In this document: positions 54,937-64,000 of the stretch, in pieces | Numbering within the stretch: position 1 is the first letter of the stretch | Layout: every line of letters begins with the position of its first letter | Assembly (NCBI RefSeq): GCF_022662535.1 | Contig: NZ_JAKQYM010000003.1 | Coordinates: forward strand, 292,024 to 356,023 | Direction of reading: 5' to 3' | Length of the DNA: 64,000 nucleotides | Source: Polaribacter marinus | GTDB taxonomy: Bacteria; Bacteroidota; Bacteroidia; Flavobacteriales; Flavobacteriaceae | Made by a program: the position numbers and the translations under genes | The notes under the pieces: model-generated | Seen by the model: the letters and a program-made list of their open reading frames with translations, nothing else | What the model was told of the DNA's origin: nothing | Databases searched by the model: none

Positions 54937-55441
54937 TCTTTTGTTAGTTCAATATTTTTAAAAAAGGTATAGCCAAAAGTAGTAAAGATTTCATATTTCT
55001 CATTCTGTTTTAAATTTATTAACAAGACCTAATTAAATAAATTGATTTTGAATTGTAAAAAGTCATTTTGAACAGATTATAGGGTTTATAAATTCCAAAT
55101 TTCTAATAAAAATCAAGCAATTTCGCTTAAGATATTAGAAAATAAATGAATTTAAGACCATATAAACATTTGTAAGTCAAGTGTTTGAACATTGTAACGT
55201 TTTTGTAACGCTTTAAAATAGGGAAACACCCTTTAAAATTAGATTTTAGCGTGATGTTTCAAATAAAATATATAAAAATAGTAGGTGTTTTTTTATCCTA
55301 CTTGCAGGCATTCTACTTTGATTAGTATGGTTATTTTACAATGACCAATTAATAGAAATAGATAGCAATATTAAACAATTAAAAACAACAAATTAACAAT
55401 ATTATTTCACATATTAAATTCATTATTAATAAACTATAATT
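54937..55441. other. Leader region of the giant surface protein gene
   Basis: 505 bases without a supported gene. It contains TTGTAACG copy 2 (55191-55212) and a weak hairpin AGTAGG (55280-55285) / CCTACT (55297-55302). No clean TAnnTTTG promoter was found. A long untranslated leader is possible. Confidence 0.6.
55191..55212 (+). repeat. Tandem TTGTAACG element, copy 2
   Basis: Identical to copy 1 over 22 bases and lying 568 bases from it, 229 bases before the start codon of the giant protein. The same TTTAAAATA stretch follows. Confidence 0.6.
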
Positions 55442-58400
55442 ATGAAAAAAATTACTTTTTTACTAGTTACAATATTCAGTTTTTTAACAGGTGTTTTACA
55501 AGCCCAGGATGGATACACATACACATTGGTAAACAATGGCACAAATAGTTTTACAATTGCAGCTGTACCAAACGCAAGTGCCAACAACTTCGCTACTGTT
55601 ATACAGAGTTACGGAATTACTGTTATAGTGCCCGATGGAGTAACATTAAGTATTACTTCTTCATTAGGAAGCGGAGCAAGTGCTACTTTTTTTAATGGGA
55701 CTGATGTTGCACAACCAACTATAGATGGCTATTTAATTACTGAAACTTTAGGAACCCCAGCTATCATATCAGCACCATCTGCAGCAACAAATACAACAAT
55801 GATAACTGTTCAAGTAAATGGATCACCAGCAGACGGGACCATATACCTTCTTGCTAATAACTCTGCTTTAGCTACTTCAGTAACTCCTTTAAAAAGCTTT
55901 ATGATGGCAGATATGGAAGATGATGCAGCTCCAGGTTATCTGAATAAAGTTGATCCTAACGCAACTGCATTAACTTCTCCTTTTTCTTTTGATTTTGCTT
56001 CTGTTGTTCCAAACGGAGCTCCAGGAATAACTGGAACATTAGCAGGGCAGACAGTAAATGATAATGCTACAGTATCTCCTTTTTCTACCATTACAACTTC
56101 AGATGCAGATGGAGACAATCTTTCTGCAACCATTACATTAGATAATAATGCTAAAGGTGTTTTAACTGGTACCTATTTAATAGGTACAGGGCCTTATACA
56201 ATTGCTAGTACTACGCCTGCGGACTTACAAACAAAATTAAGAGCCTTATCTTTTAACCCAACAGATAACAGAACAACGACTTCAGAAACGACTACATTTA
56301 CAGTGGATATAAATGATGGAACTACCACAGCATCAAACAATACAACCACAGTTATTTCAAGTGCAGTTGCACCAACAGTAAGCTCACTTTTTCCAACAGA
56401 CGATGCAACAAGCGTTTTATTAGCAAGTAATTTAGAAATAACCTTTAGTGAAAACGTAACAAAAGGTACAGGAAATATAACCATTTATGATGCTGAAGAT
56501 GACAGCGTTGTAGAGGCAATCGATGTAAATACAGCAGCAGTAAGTATTACAAATGCTGTTGTAACCATCAATCCAATCACAGATTTAGCATATAATAAAA
56601 GCTATTACGTGCAAATAGCAGCCACCGCATTTAAAGATGCAGCAGACAATACTTTTGCAGGGGTTACAGACCAAACATCTTGGAGTTTTACTACCCCAAA
56701 ACCTCTAGCAAACATCGTTATTAGTGAAATAATGTACAATACACCAGAATCAGGTATAGATGTATATGAATATATAGAGTTATATAATGCTGGAACAGCT
56801 ACAGTAGACCTTACGGGATATACTTTTTCTCAAGGGGTTACTCATACATTTACTACAGGTTCTATTGGTGTAGGAGAATATTTTGTGATTGCAATAAATG
56901 CAACTAAGTTAGATGAGGCTTTTGGTGATGGTACTGCAGATGCGCAATGGACGTCAGGATCTTTAAGTAATGGTGGAGAAGATATTGAATTATTAGATAA
57001 CTTATCTCGCGTTGTAGATTATGTGAATTATGATGATAATACTCCTTGGCCCACAGGAGCTGATGGTGATGGTCCTTCCATAGAATTACGTGACGTAACT
57101 TTTGATAATAATGTAGCAGCAAACTGGTCTAGTTCTACAGACCCAAGAGATATTAGAACAAATGTACATGAAAATTATGGTAATAATTTATTAATGACAG
57201 GTACACCAGGTGCAGCCGCTATTTTTATAAAACCAGATGCCAACAATATTCTCTATGTAAATAAAAATGCTATAACTACTGGAGAAGGAGATTCTTGGGC
57301 AAACGCCATCCCAGAATTAGCAGATGCATTGGTCTGGGCACAAAACAACAAAGCAAACTTTACGACAACACCTTTACAAGTCTGGGTAGCAGGTGGTACA
57401 TACATACCAATGTACAGCCCAGAAGATGGCGCTAATTTTGGTACAAACCAAGGTAGAGATAATGCTTTTTTACTAGTAAATAATGTTCAATTGTATGGTG
57501 GTTTTGCAGGTACAGAAACTTTGTTAACAGATAGAGATTTAAGTCTTACCGCTAATAAAACTATCTTAAGTGGCGATATAGGTACTATTGATGTTAATAC
57601 AGATAATTGCTATCACGTAGTAATTAGCACAGGCGCTATTGGTACCGCTCGTTTAGATGGATTTACCGTTACTGGTGGGTTTACGAGTGGAAGTTCGAAT
57701 TTAACAGTCAATAATGAATATGTTCTTAGAATTAGAGGTGGAGGTATGTATAATAACAACTCTTCTCCAACAATTACCAATACCACTTTTATCGGAAATA
57801 CTGCTACAAATAATGGTGGGGGTATGTATAATGATAATAACTCTTCTCCAACAATTACCAATACCACTTTTATCGGAAATACTTCAGCTAAAAGTGGTGG
57901 AGGGATGTATAATAAGAATAACTCTTCACCAACAATCACCAATTCTACTTTTAGCGGAAATACTGCTACAAATGATGGTGGGGGTATGTTTAATGATACT
58001 TTTTCAATAAAAGTTTACAATTCCATCATCACAGGAACTGTTTATGATGGTATTTCTTCTCCAGTATATAAAAACAGTATCATAGCAGACAAAAGTTATG
58101 ACAATACTGGAGCTGCAACTACTACAAATTTAACAGCTACAGACCTTTTTAAAGACCCAACAAACGGAGATTACAGTTTAAACAAATACAGTCCAGCAAT
58201 CAATGCAGGAGATAATACTTTATACACTGGTACAATTGCTACAGACAAAGATTTAGCGGGTAATGCCCGTTTATTTGCAGGAACACCAGACCCAGATGTA
58301 ATTGATTTAGGTGCGTATGAATTTCAAGCAGAACCATTAAAAATTACCCCTACAAATGGTATTTTATATGTAAACAAAACAGCAACAGGTAATAAAACAG

Positions 58401-61400
58401 GAGATTCTTGGGCAAATGCCATCCCAGAATTAGCAGATGCTTTAATTTGGGCGCACAATAACAAAGCAAATTTTACCACAACACCTTTACAAATTTGGGT
58501 TGCTGGTGGTACATATAAACCAATGTATAGCCCAGAAGATGGCGTAAATTTTGGTACAGACCAAAGTAGAGACAATGTCTTTTTAATGGTAAACAACGTG
58601 CAGTTGTACGGTGGTTTTGCAGGTACAGAAACTTTGTTAACAGATAGAGATTTAAGTTTAACCGTTAATAAAACAATTTTAAGCGGAGATATAGGTACTG
58701 TTGATGATACTGCAGATAACACCTACCACGTAGTAATTAGCATAAACGATGTTGGTACTGCTCGTTTAGATGGATTTACCATTAATGATGGACTTGGAAA
58801 TGGATCTAGTAATTTAACCGTAAATAGTATACGTATCTATAGATTTAGAGGTGGCGGAATGGTTAATTATAAATCTTCTCCATTAATTATTAATAGTACT
58901 TTTAGCGAGAATACGACTTCATCTCTAGGTGGCGGTATGTATAATTATGATAATTCTTCACCAACAATTATCAATAGTATCTTTAGCAGTAATAGGTCTA
59001 CCGATTATGGTGGCGGTATGTATAATAGTTATGACTCTTCTCCAACAATTACCAATACCACTTTTAGCGGAAATACTGCTAATTCTGGTGGCGGTATGTA
59101 TAATAGTAATTCTTCTCCAAAAGTTTACAATTCCATCATCACAGGAACTGTTTATGATGGTATTTCTTCTCCAGTATATAAAAACAGTATCATAGCAGAC
59201 AAAAGTTATGACAATACTGGCGCTGCAACTACTACAAATTTAACAGCTACAGACATTTTTAAAGATTCCGCAAACGGAGATTACAGTTTAAATGCTTTTA
59301 GTCCAGCAATCAATGCAGGAGATAATACTTTATACACAGGTACAATTGCTACAGACAAAGATTTAGCGGGTAATGCCCGTTTATTTGACGGTTTGTCTAA
59401 CGATGATAAAATTGATATTGGTGCTTATGAGTTTCAAGCAGAACCAATAAACATTACGCCTACAGATAATATTGTATATGTAAACAAGAATGTTACAGCT
59501 GGTAATAAAACTGGTGACTCTTGGGAAAATGCAGTTCCAGAACTAGCAGATGCTTTAGTTTGGGCAAACAAAAAGAAGACAAATTTTACAAGTACTCCTT
59601 TACAAATTTGGGTTTCAGGTGGTACTTATAAACCAATGTACAGTCCAGAAGATGGTAAAAATTTTGTAAGTGATGGCAGAAATAATTCGTTTCTACTCGT
59701 AAATAACGTGCAACTCTATGGTGGTTTTGCAGGTACAGAAAACACCTTGGCTGAGAGAGATTTAAGTCTAACGGCAAACAAGACAATCTTGAGTGGTGAT
59801 TTAGGTATTCTTGATGCTACGGCAGATAATGCTTATCATGTTATGGTAAGTGCGGGTGATATTGGTATTGCCCGTTTAGATGGTTTCACAATTTCTTCAG
59901 GATATGCAGATAGTAATGCACCTGCATTGTTGATAAATACAAAAGAAGTTTATAGTTGTTCTGGAGCAGGTATCTACAATTCAGAATCAGCACCTTTTTA
60001 CACAAACCTTAGTATAAAAGAAAACAGTTGTACCGAATCTGGTGGAGGAATATTTAGTTATAAATCTACACCAAGTTTAACCAACGTCACACTGACAAAT
60101 AACCAAGCAAAAGATGGTGGTGGTATGGCAAATCAATTTCATTCTTCTGCTACGCTTCTCAATGTGTCTATATTAAATAATAGTGCCACTACAAAAGGTA
60201 GCGGAATGTATAATGTAGATGAATCTGATGCAACGCTAATTAATGTGACGCTTGCAGGAAATAGAGCGACAGTAGAAAGTCAATTAGATGGAGTAGGTTG
60301 TGAAGGTGAATCAACGGTTGCATTTAAAAACAGTATTATTTGGGATGATATTTCTGGAGAATATACAGCACACTACTCTTTAGTAAAAGGTAAATCAGAA
60401 ACAACTGATGGAAATATAAATGCTACAGGTTTAACAGAAGCAAACATTTTTAACGACCCAACTAATGGAGATTTTAGTTTAAAAAACGATAGTACAAACC
60501 CAACAATTAATTCAGGAGATAATTCATTATACACAGGTACTTTAGCTACAGATAAAGATTTAGCAGGAAACGCACGTTTATTTGTAGGAATTCCTGATCC
60601 AGCTATTATAGATCTTGGTGCGTATGAGTTGCAAACAGAGCCAACGATAAAGATAAGAAGTACAAGTCCAGCAGATGATGCCACAGGAGTATCACCAATT
60701 AGCAATTTAACACTTACTTTTTATGAAAGCATTGTAAAAGGAACAGGTAATATTACAGTACACGATGCATCAAATGATGCTACAGTAGAAACAATAGCTG
60801 TTACAAGCGGCAATGTGTCTATTACAGATAAGATGGTAACCATTAACCCAACAGTAAATTTAGCCTATAACAAAAGCTACTATATACAAATAGCTGCTAC
60901 CGCGTTTAAAGATGGGGCAGATAATAATTTTGTAGGAATCTTAGATAAAATAACTTGGTCTTTTGCTACAAAAACCAATGTAGCACCAACATTTACCTCG
61001 GTACCTGTAACCAGCGTAAATGAAAACGCAGCCTATTCGTATACCATAACAACCAACGACATCGATGGCGATGGCCAAATTGTTACGGCAACTACTTCGC
61101 CTAGTTGGTTAACACTAACAAGTACAACAACCGTAAGCACCTTGGCAGGGAGTGGTACAGGTGATTTTTCAGACGGTACGGGTACTGCGGCACAATTTAA
61201 ATTTCCACAAGGAGTTGCCATAGATGCTTCAGGTACGATCTATGTTGCAGATTCTGGTAATCGTAGAATTAGAAAAATAACACCTGCTGGCGTGGTTACG
61301 ACTTTGGCGGGAGGTACAATAGGTTCTGCAGATGGCACGGGTACTGCGGCGCAATTTAAGTATCCTGTTGGAATTGCCATTGATGCTTCAGGTATCATTT

Positions 61401-64000
61401 ATGTTTCAGATGCAGATGCTGGTAACATCAGAAAAATAACTCCTGAAGGTGTAGTCACCACCTTGGCAGGAGGAAAAGGTGCTTATAGTTTTGCAGACGG
61501 TATTGGCACTGAGGCAGGATTTAATCAACCTAATGGGATTGCCGTAGATGCTGCGGGCAATCTCTATGTTGCAGATTCTCAGAATCATAGAATTAGAAAA
61601 ATAACCCCTGATGGTGTGGTTACAACTTTTGCAGGAAGTAATACTTATGGTTCTGCAGATGGCACAGGTGCTGCAGCGCAATTTGATAGACCTAATGGAA
61701 TTGCTATAGATGCTGCGGGCAACCTATATGTTGCAGATATTGCTAATAATAAAATCAGAAAAATATCATCTGATGGTGTAGTTACCACTTTAGCGGAAAT
61801 TGGTCTAGCTGATACTGGTAGTAATTTTAATGTTTCTTATGGAATTACTCTAGATGCTGAAAACAATGTTTATGTTACAGATTTGAATAAAAAAATATTG
61901 AAAATAACCCCTGATGGTGTAGTTACCACTTTAGCAGGAAGCACATATGGTTTTGCGGATGGCTCTGGTACAGCAGCACAATTTAAAAGTCCTTACGGAG
62001 TTGCAGTCGATGCTTCAGGCACTGTCTATGTTGCAGATCAATTTAATAATAGAATCAGAAAAATAACACAAACAAACTTTAAGCTTACAGGTACCCCAAC
62101 TGCTGAAGATATAGGAGACAATAATGTGGTTTTACAAGTTTCGGATGGTAAAGCAACAAAGACACAGTCATTTACGATTAGTGTTAAAGATATTACTGCA
62201 CCAACAATTACAAGTACAAGTCCAGCAGATGATGCCACAGGAGTATCACCAATTAGCAATTTAACACTTACTTTTAATGAAAGCATTGTAAAAGGAACAG
62301 GTAATATTACAGTACACGATGCATCAAATGATGCTACAGTAGAAACAATAGCTGCTACAAGCGGCAATGTGTCTATTACAGGTAATGTGGTAACCATTAA
62401 CCCAACCACAAATCTCCTAAAAAGTAAGAACTATTATTTGCAAATTGGCAGTACCGCGTTTAAAGATATAGCCAATAATAATTTTGCGGGAATTTCAGAT
62501 AAAACAACTTGGAATTTTGCCACAGAATTAAAAGCAACACCAACCATTAGTTTTGCAGATTTTACAAAAACCTATGGCGATACAGCGTTCGATTTAGCAG
62601 CAACCTCAACTTCATCAGCAACAGTTATGTATAGTGTTGTTGCAGGAGGAACTGGAGAAGTTAACTTATCGGGTAAAAACATCACTCTAGTAAATGCAGG
62701 GACAGTAACTCTAAAAGCAAGTGTAGCAGAAAATGCGAATTACTTGGCTGCCGAAAAAGAGATAATACTTACCATCAATAAGGCAACAAGTGTCCTTAGC
62801 GCAGAGGCTGTTCAAACGTTTACTTATGATGGAACGCTTAAAAATGTAATAGCTAGTTTAAATCATTCAGAGACTACTTTAACATATAGTCCATCACAAG
62901 GATATACGGATGCAGGAAGTTATGCGATTACAGTAAGTGCAGCAGCAACAACAAACTATACAGCAGCAAGTGCTTCGGTAACCCTTGCGATTGATAAAGC
63001 AACACAAACAGGATTGGAATTTTCAGATGGTATCTTTACGTATGATGGCACAGCAAAATCCATAGCAGTTACCGGTATGTCAAATGATGCTACGGTGGTT
63101 TATGAAAACAACGGTTCAATCAATGCTGGAGTTTATAGTGTAAAAGCTACGGTATCAAGAGCGAATTATCAAGATGCAGTGTTAACAGCTACAGTAACGA
63201 TCAATAAGGCAACAAGTATCCTTAGCGCAGAGGCTGTTCAAACGTTTACTTATGATGGAACGCTTAAAAATGTAATAGCTAGTTTAAATCATTCAGAGAC
63301 TACTTTAACATATAGTCCATCACAAGGATATACGGATGCAGGAAGTTATGCGATTACAGTAAGTGCAGCAGCAACAACAAACTATACAGCAGCAAGTGCT
63401 TCGGTAACCCTTGCGATTGACAAAGCGATTCAAACAGGATTGGTATTTTCAGATGGTATCTTTACGTATGATGGCACAGCAAAATCGATAGGAGTAACTG
63501 GTATGGCAAGTGATGCCACGGTGGTTTATCAAGATAATGACAAAACAGATGCCGGAGTTTATAGCGTAAATGCTACAGTATCAAGACCAAATTATCAAGA
63601 TGCTGTATTAAATGCAACTTTAACGATCAACAAGGCAACGAGTGTTATAACTGCAGTAGCAGTTCAAACATTTACTTATGATGGAACGCTTAAAAATGTA
63701 ATAGCTAGTTTAAATCATTCAGAGACTACTTTAACATATAGTCCATCACAAGGATATACGGATGCAGGAAGTTATGCGATTACAGTAAGTGCAGCAGCAA
63801 CAACAAACTATACAGCAGCAAGTGCTTCGGTAACCCTTGCGATTGACAAAGCGATTCAAACAGGATTGGTATTTTCAGATGGTATCTTTACGTATGATGG
63901 CACAGCAAAATCGATAGGAGTAACTGGTATGGCAAGTGATGCCACGGTGGTTTATCAAGATAATGACAAAACAGATGCCGGAGTTTATAGCGTAAATGCT
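55442..64000 (+). CDS. Giant modular secreted surface protein, open at the window end
   Basis: The frame is open from ATG 55442 through base 64000 (at least 2853 residues, no stop seen). The signal peptide is MKKITFLLVTIFSFLTGVLQAQ. Domains in residue order: about 180-310 cadherin/Ig-like (TTSDADGDNLSATI); 311-420 Big_5; 424-570 lamin-tail (NIVISEIMYN); 602-965, 966-1335 and 1336-1733 beta-helix modules ending in 'IDLGAYEFQ', choice-of-anchor Q style; 1736-1845 Big_5; 1847-2255 an Ig/cadherin-like domain into which six NHL repeats are inserted; 2256-2361 Big_5; 2364 onward MBG-type repeats. The build suits a T9SS-exported adhesin, with its sorting domain expected downstream. Its codon and GC make-up is visibly richer in G+C than the neighbours. 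Confidence 0.92.
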   Translation, partial: MKKITFLLVTIFSFLTGVLQAQDGYTYTLVNNGTNSFTIAAVPNASANNFATVIQSYGITVIVPDGVTLSITSSLGSGASATFFNGTDVAQPTIDGYLITETLGTPAIISAPSAATNTTMITVQVNGSPADGTIYLLANNSALATSVTPLKSFMMADMEDDAAPGYLNKVDPNATALTSPFSFDFASVVPNGAPGITGTLAGQTVNDNATVSPFSTITTSDADGDNLSATITLDNNAKGVLTGTYLIGTGPYTIASTTPADLQTKLRALSFNPTDNRTTTSETTTFTVDINDGTTTASNNTTTVISSAVAPTVSSLFPTDDATSVLLASNLEITFSENVTKGTGNITIYDAEDDSVVEAIDVNTAAVSITNAVVTINPITDLAYNKSYYVQIAATAFKDAADNTFAGVTDQTSWSFTTPKPLANIVISEIMYNTPESGIDVYEYIELYNAGTATVDLTGYTFSQGVTHTFTTGSIGVGEYFVIAINATKLDEAFGDGTADAQWTSGSLSNGGEDIELLDNLSRVVDYVNYDDNTPWPTGADGDGPSIELRDVTFDNNVAANWSSSTDPRDIRTNVHENYGNNLLMTGTPGAAAIFIKPDANNILYVNKNAITTGEGDSWANAIPELADALVWAQNNKANFTTTPLQVWVAGGTYIPMYSPEDGANFGTNQGRDNAFLLVNNVQLYGGFAGTETLLTDRDLSLTANKTILSGDIGTIDVNTDNCYHVVISTGAIGTARLDGFTVTGGFTSGSSNLTVNNEYVLRIRGGGMYNNNSSPTITNTTFIGNTATNNGGGMYNDNNSSPTITNTTFIGNTSAKSGGGMYNKNNSSPTITNSTFSGNTATNDGGGMFNDTFSIKVYNSIITGTVYDGISSPVYKNSIIADKSYDNTGAATTTNLTATDLFKDPTNGDYSLNKYSPAINAGDNTLYTGTIATDKDLAGNARLFAGTPDPDVIDLGAYEFQAEPLKITPTNGILYVNKTATGNKTGDSWANAIPELADALIWAHNNKANFTTTPLQIWVAGGTYKPMYSPEDGVNFGTDQSRDNVFLMVNNVQLYGGFAGTETLLTDRDLSLTVNKTILSGDIGTVDDTADNTYHVVISINDVGTARLDGFTINDGLGNGSSNLTVNSIRIYRFRGGGMVNYKSSPLIINSTFSENTTSSLGGGMYNYDNSSPTIINSIFSSNRSTDYGGGMYNSYDSSPTITNTTFSGNTANSGGGMYNSNSSPKVYNSIITGTVYDGISSPVYKNSIIADKSYDNTGAATTTNLTATDIFKDSANGDYSLNAFSPAINAGDNTLYTGTIATDKDLAGNARLFDGLSNDDKIDIGAYEFQAEPINITPTDNIVYVNKNVTAGNKTGDSWENAVPELADALVWANKKKTNFTSTPLQIWVSGGTYKPMYSPEDGKNFVSDGRNNSFLLVNNVQLYGGFAGTENTLAERDLSLTANKTILSGDLGILDATADNAYHVMVSAGDIGIARLDGFTISSGYADSNAPALLINTKEVYSCSGAGIYNSESAPFYTNLSIKENSCTESGGGIFSYKSTPSLTNVTLTNNQAKDGGGMANQFHSSATLLNVSILNNSATTKGSGMYNVDESDATLINVTLAGNRATVESQLDGVGCEGESTVAFKNSIIWDDISGEYTAHYSLVKGKSETTDGNINATGLTEANIFNDPTNGDFSLKNDSTNPTINSGDNSLYTGTLATDKDLAGNARLFVGIPDPAIIDLGAYELQTEPTIKIRSTSPADDATGVSPISNLTLTFYESIVKGTGNITVHDASNDATVETIAVTSGNVSITDKMVTINPTVNLAYNKSYYIQIAATAFKDGADNNFVGILDKITWSFATKTNVAPTFTSVPVTSVNENAAYSYTITTNDIDGDGQIVTATTSPSWLTLTSTTTVSTLAGSGTGDFSDGTGTAAQFKFPQGVAIDASGTIYVADSGNRRIRKITPAGVVTTLAGGTIGSADGTGTAAQFKYPVGIAIDASGIIYVSDADAGNIRKITPEGVVTTLAGGKGAYSFADGIGTEAGFNQPNGIAVDAAGNLYVADSQNHRIRKITPDGVVTTFAGSNTYGSADGTGAAAQFDRPNGIAIDAAGNLYVADIANNKIRKISSDGVVTTLAEIGLADTGSNFNVSYGITLDAENNVYVTDLNKKILKITPDGVVTTLAGSTYGFADGSGTAAQFKSPYGVAVDASGTVYVADQFNNRIRKITQTNFKLTGTPTAEDIGDNNVVLQVSDGKATKTQSFTISVKDITAPTITSTSPADDATGVSPISNLTLTFNESIVKGTGNITVHDASNDATVETIAATSGNVSITGNVVTINPTTNLLKSKNYYLQIGSTAFKDIANNNFAGISDKTTWNFATELKATPTISFADFTKTYGDTAFDLAATSTSSATVMYSVVAGGTGEVNLSGKNITLVNAGTVTLKASVAENANYLAAEKEIILTINKATSVLSAEAVQTFTYDGTLKNVIASLNHSETTLTYSPSQGYTDAGSYAITVSAAATTNYTAASASVTLAIDKATQTGLEFSDGIFTYDGTAKSIAVTGMSNDATVVYENNGSINAGVYSVKATVSRANYQDAVLTATVTINKATSILSAEAVQTFTYDGTLKNVIASLNHSETTLTYSPSQGYTDAGSYAITVSAAATTNYTAASASVTLAIDKAIQTGLVFSDGIFTYDGTAKSIGVTGMASDATVVYQDNDKTDAGVYSVNATVSRPNYQDAVLNATLTINKATSVITAVAVQTFTYDGTLKNVIASLNHSETTLTYSPSQGYTDAGSYAITVSAAATTNYTAASASVTLAIDKAIQTGLVFSDGIFTYDGTAKSIGVTGMASDATVVYQDNDKTDAGVYSVNA
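57247..60640 (+). repeat. Three beta-helix modules, period about 1110 bp
   Basis: Three tandem modules begin 'LYVNK' near 57250, 58363 and 59473 (offsets 1113 and 1110 bp). Each has the order GDSWANA(I/V)PELADAL, then LYGGFAGTE, then GDNxLYTGT, then (I)DLGAYEFQ (third copy DLGAYELQ). Within the helix part, short units such as SSPTITNTTF/GNTA/GGGMYN repeat like rungs. The 150-base stretch at 58010-58160 is almost identical to 59120-59270. Confidence 0.88.
60659..60853 (+). repeat. Big_5 domain repeat, copy A
   Basis: About 195 bases nearly identical to 62213-62407, with only about five differences by eye. The Big_5 motif reads TLTFYESIVKG here, against TLTFNESIVKG in the other copy. Confidence 0.85.
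61129..62070 (+). repeat. Six NHL repeats inside the giant protein
   Basis: Six units of about 47-56 residues, each ending in a VxTLAG-type strand after a (V/I)AxDAxGxxYVAD and IRKI(T/S) core. Six NHL repeats make a closed six-bladed beta-propeller. The fifth unit is degenerate (DAENNVYVTDLNKKILKI). Confidence 0.88.
62213..62407 (+). repeat. Big_5 domain repeat, copy B
   Basis: Second copy of the near-identical 195-base segment described at 60659-60853, 1554 bases downstream. The NHL propeller and its host Ig/cadherin-like domain lie between the copies. Confidence 0.85.
62780..64000 (+). repeat. MBG-domain tandem array, period 426 bp
   Basis: Units at 62780-63205, 63206-63631 and 63632 to the window end (incomplete). 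Each encodes 142 residues in two MBG-like halves: KATSVLSAEAVQTFTYDGT... and GIFTYDGTAKSI...AGVYSV. The first halves are almost identical at DNA level in all three, and units two and three are the most alike. Confidence 0.92.

Noticed and set aside
54197..55441. tRNA or structured RNA gene in the largest gene-poor region
   Set aside because: No cloverleaf or conserved loop could be assembled by eye; the region is AT-rich with only short palindromes and the TTGTAACG elements.
56194..56484. Antisense open frames within the giant gene (also at 57613-57942, 58324-58722, 60373-60705 and 62038-62409)
   Set aside because: They are mirror frames of repetitive coding DNA. The same antisense pattern reappears wherever the Big_5 or beta-helix modules repeat, and none has a start context or domain.
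62780..64000. Regular repeats that could suggest a CRISPR array
   Set aside because: The period is 426 bases and the repeats lie in one open frame encoding MBG domains; there are no short repeat-spacer units or cas genes.

Overview
The window is a low-GC chromosomal segment of a marine member of the Flavobacteriaceae; Polaribacter or Tenacibaculum is my best guess, and I cannot prove the genus. The evidence is: Bacteroidota-type promoters (TAnnTTTG at -7, TTG about 20 bases upstream) and no Shine-Dalgarno signals; many outer-membrane beta-barrels with 'KAQ/YAQ' signal-peptide ends; a TonB-dependent receptor; a T9SS type A C-terminal sorting domain; and gliding-bacterium families (DUF2797, GH3-like, MarC, two-domain UspA). 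No tRNA, rRNA, insertion sequence, prophage or CRISPR array was seen.

Region 1 to about 37 kb is mostly housekeeping. It holds a sulfur amino-acid PLP enzyme, a ComF-like phosphoribosyltransferase, glycyl-tRNA synthetase, an O6-methylguanine repair protein, a TatD hydrolase, a DEAD-box helicase, ApbE, methionine aminopeptidase, phosphoglycerate mutase, MazG-like hydrolase, AroA, QueA, RlmN, a polyprenyl diphosphate synthase, a TonB receptor of the heme-receptor type and a GH3-like protein. Envelope proteins of unknown role are interspersed. A secreted FG-GAP/T9SS protein (13079-14691) has its ATG out of frame because of an A11 run.

Region 37 to 48 kb centres on a tightly coupled minus-strand operon (45942 down to 38922). 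In order it encodes an FAD/NAD oxidoreductase, a polytopic 4Fe-4S protein, a MORN-repeat protein, a dolichyl-phosphate-mannose-synthase-like GT2, a processive CslA-like GT2 and a GT-C-type membrane glycosyltransferase. A LacI regulator and a HAD phosphatase follow, and a GH113-like lipoprotein glycosidase is divergent. Together they look like an envelope or exopolysaccharide pathway with a linked electron-transfer pair, whose product is unknown.

Region 48 to 54 kb holds a sterol-desaturase-family hydroxylase, MarC, an APC permease and a copper module: an HMA-AraC fusion regulator, CopA and CopZ.

Region 54.2 to 64 kb begins with about 1.2 kb that is gene-poor. It contains two copies of a tandem TTGTAACG element and a 51-residue zinc-ribbon ORF. 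A giant secreted modular protein then starts at 55442 and is still open at the window end (at least 2853 residues). It carries three Ig-like Big_5 domains, a lamin-tail domain, three 370-residue beta-helix modules, a six-repeat NHL propeller nested inside an Ig/cadherin-like domain, and a homogenised array of MBG repeats with a 426-bp period. This gene is the most unusual object in the window.
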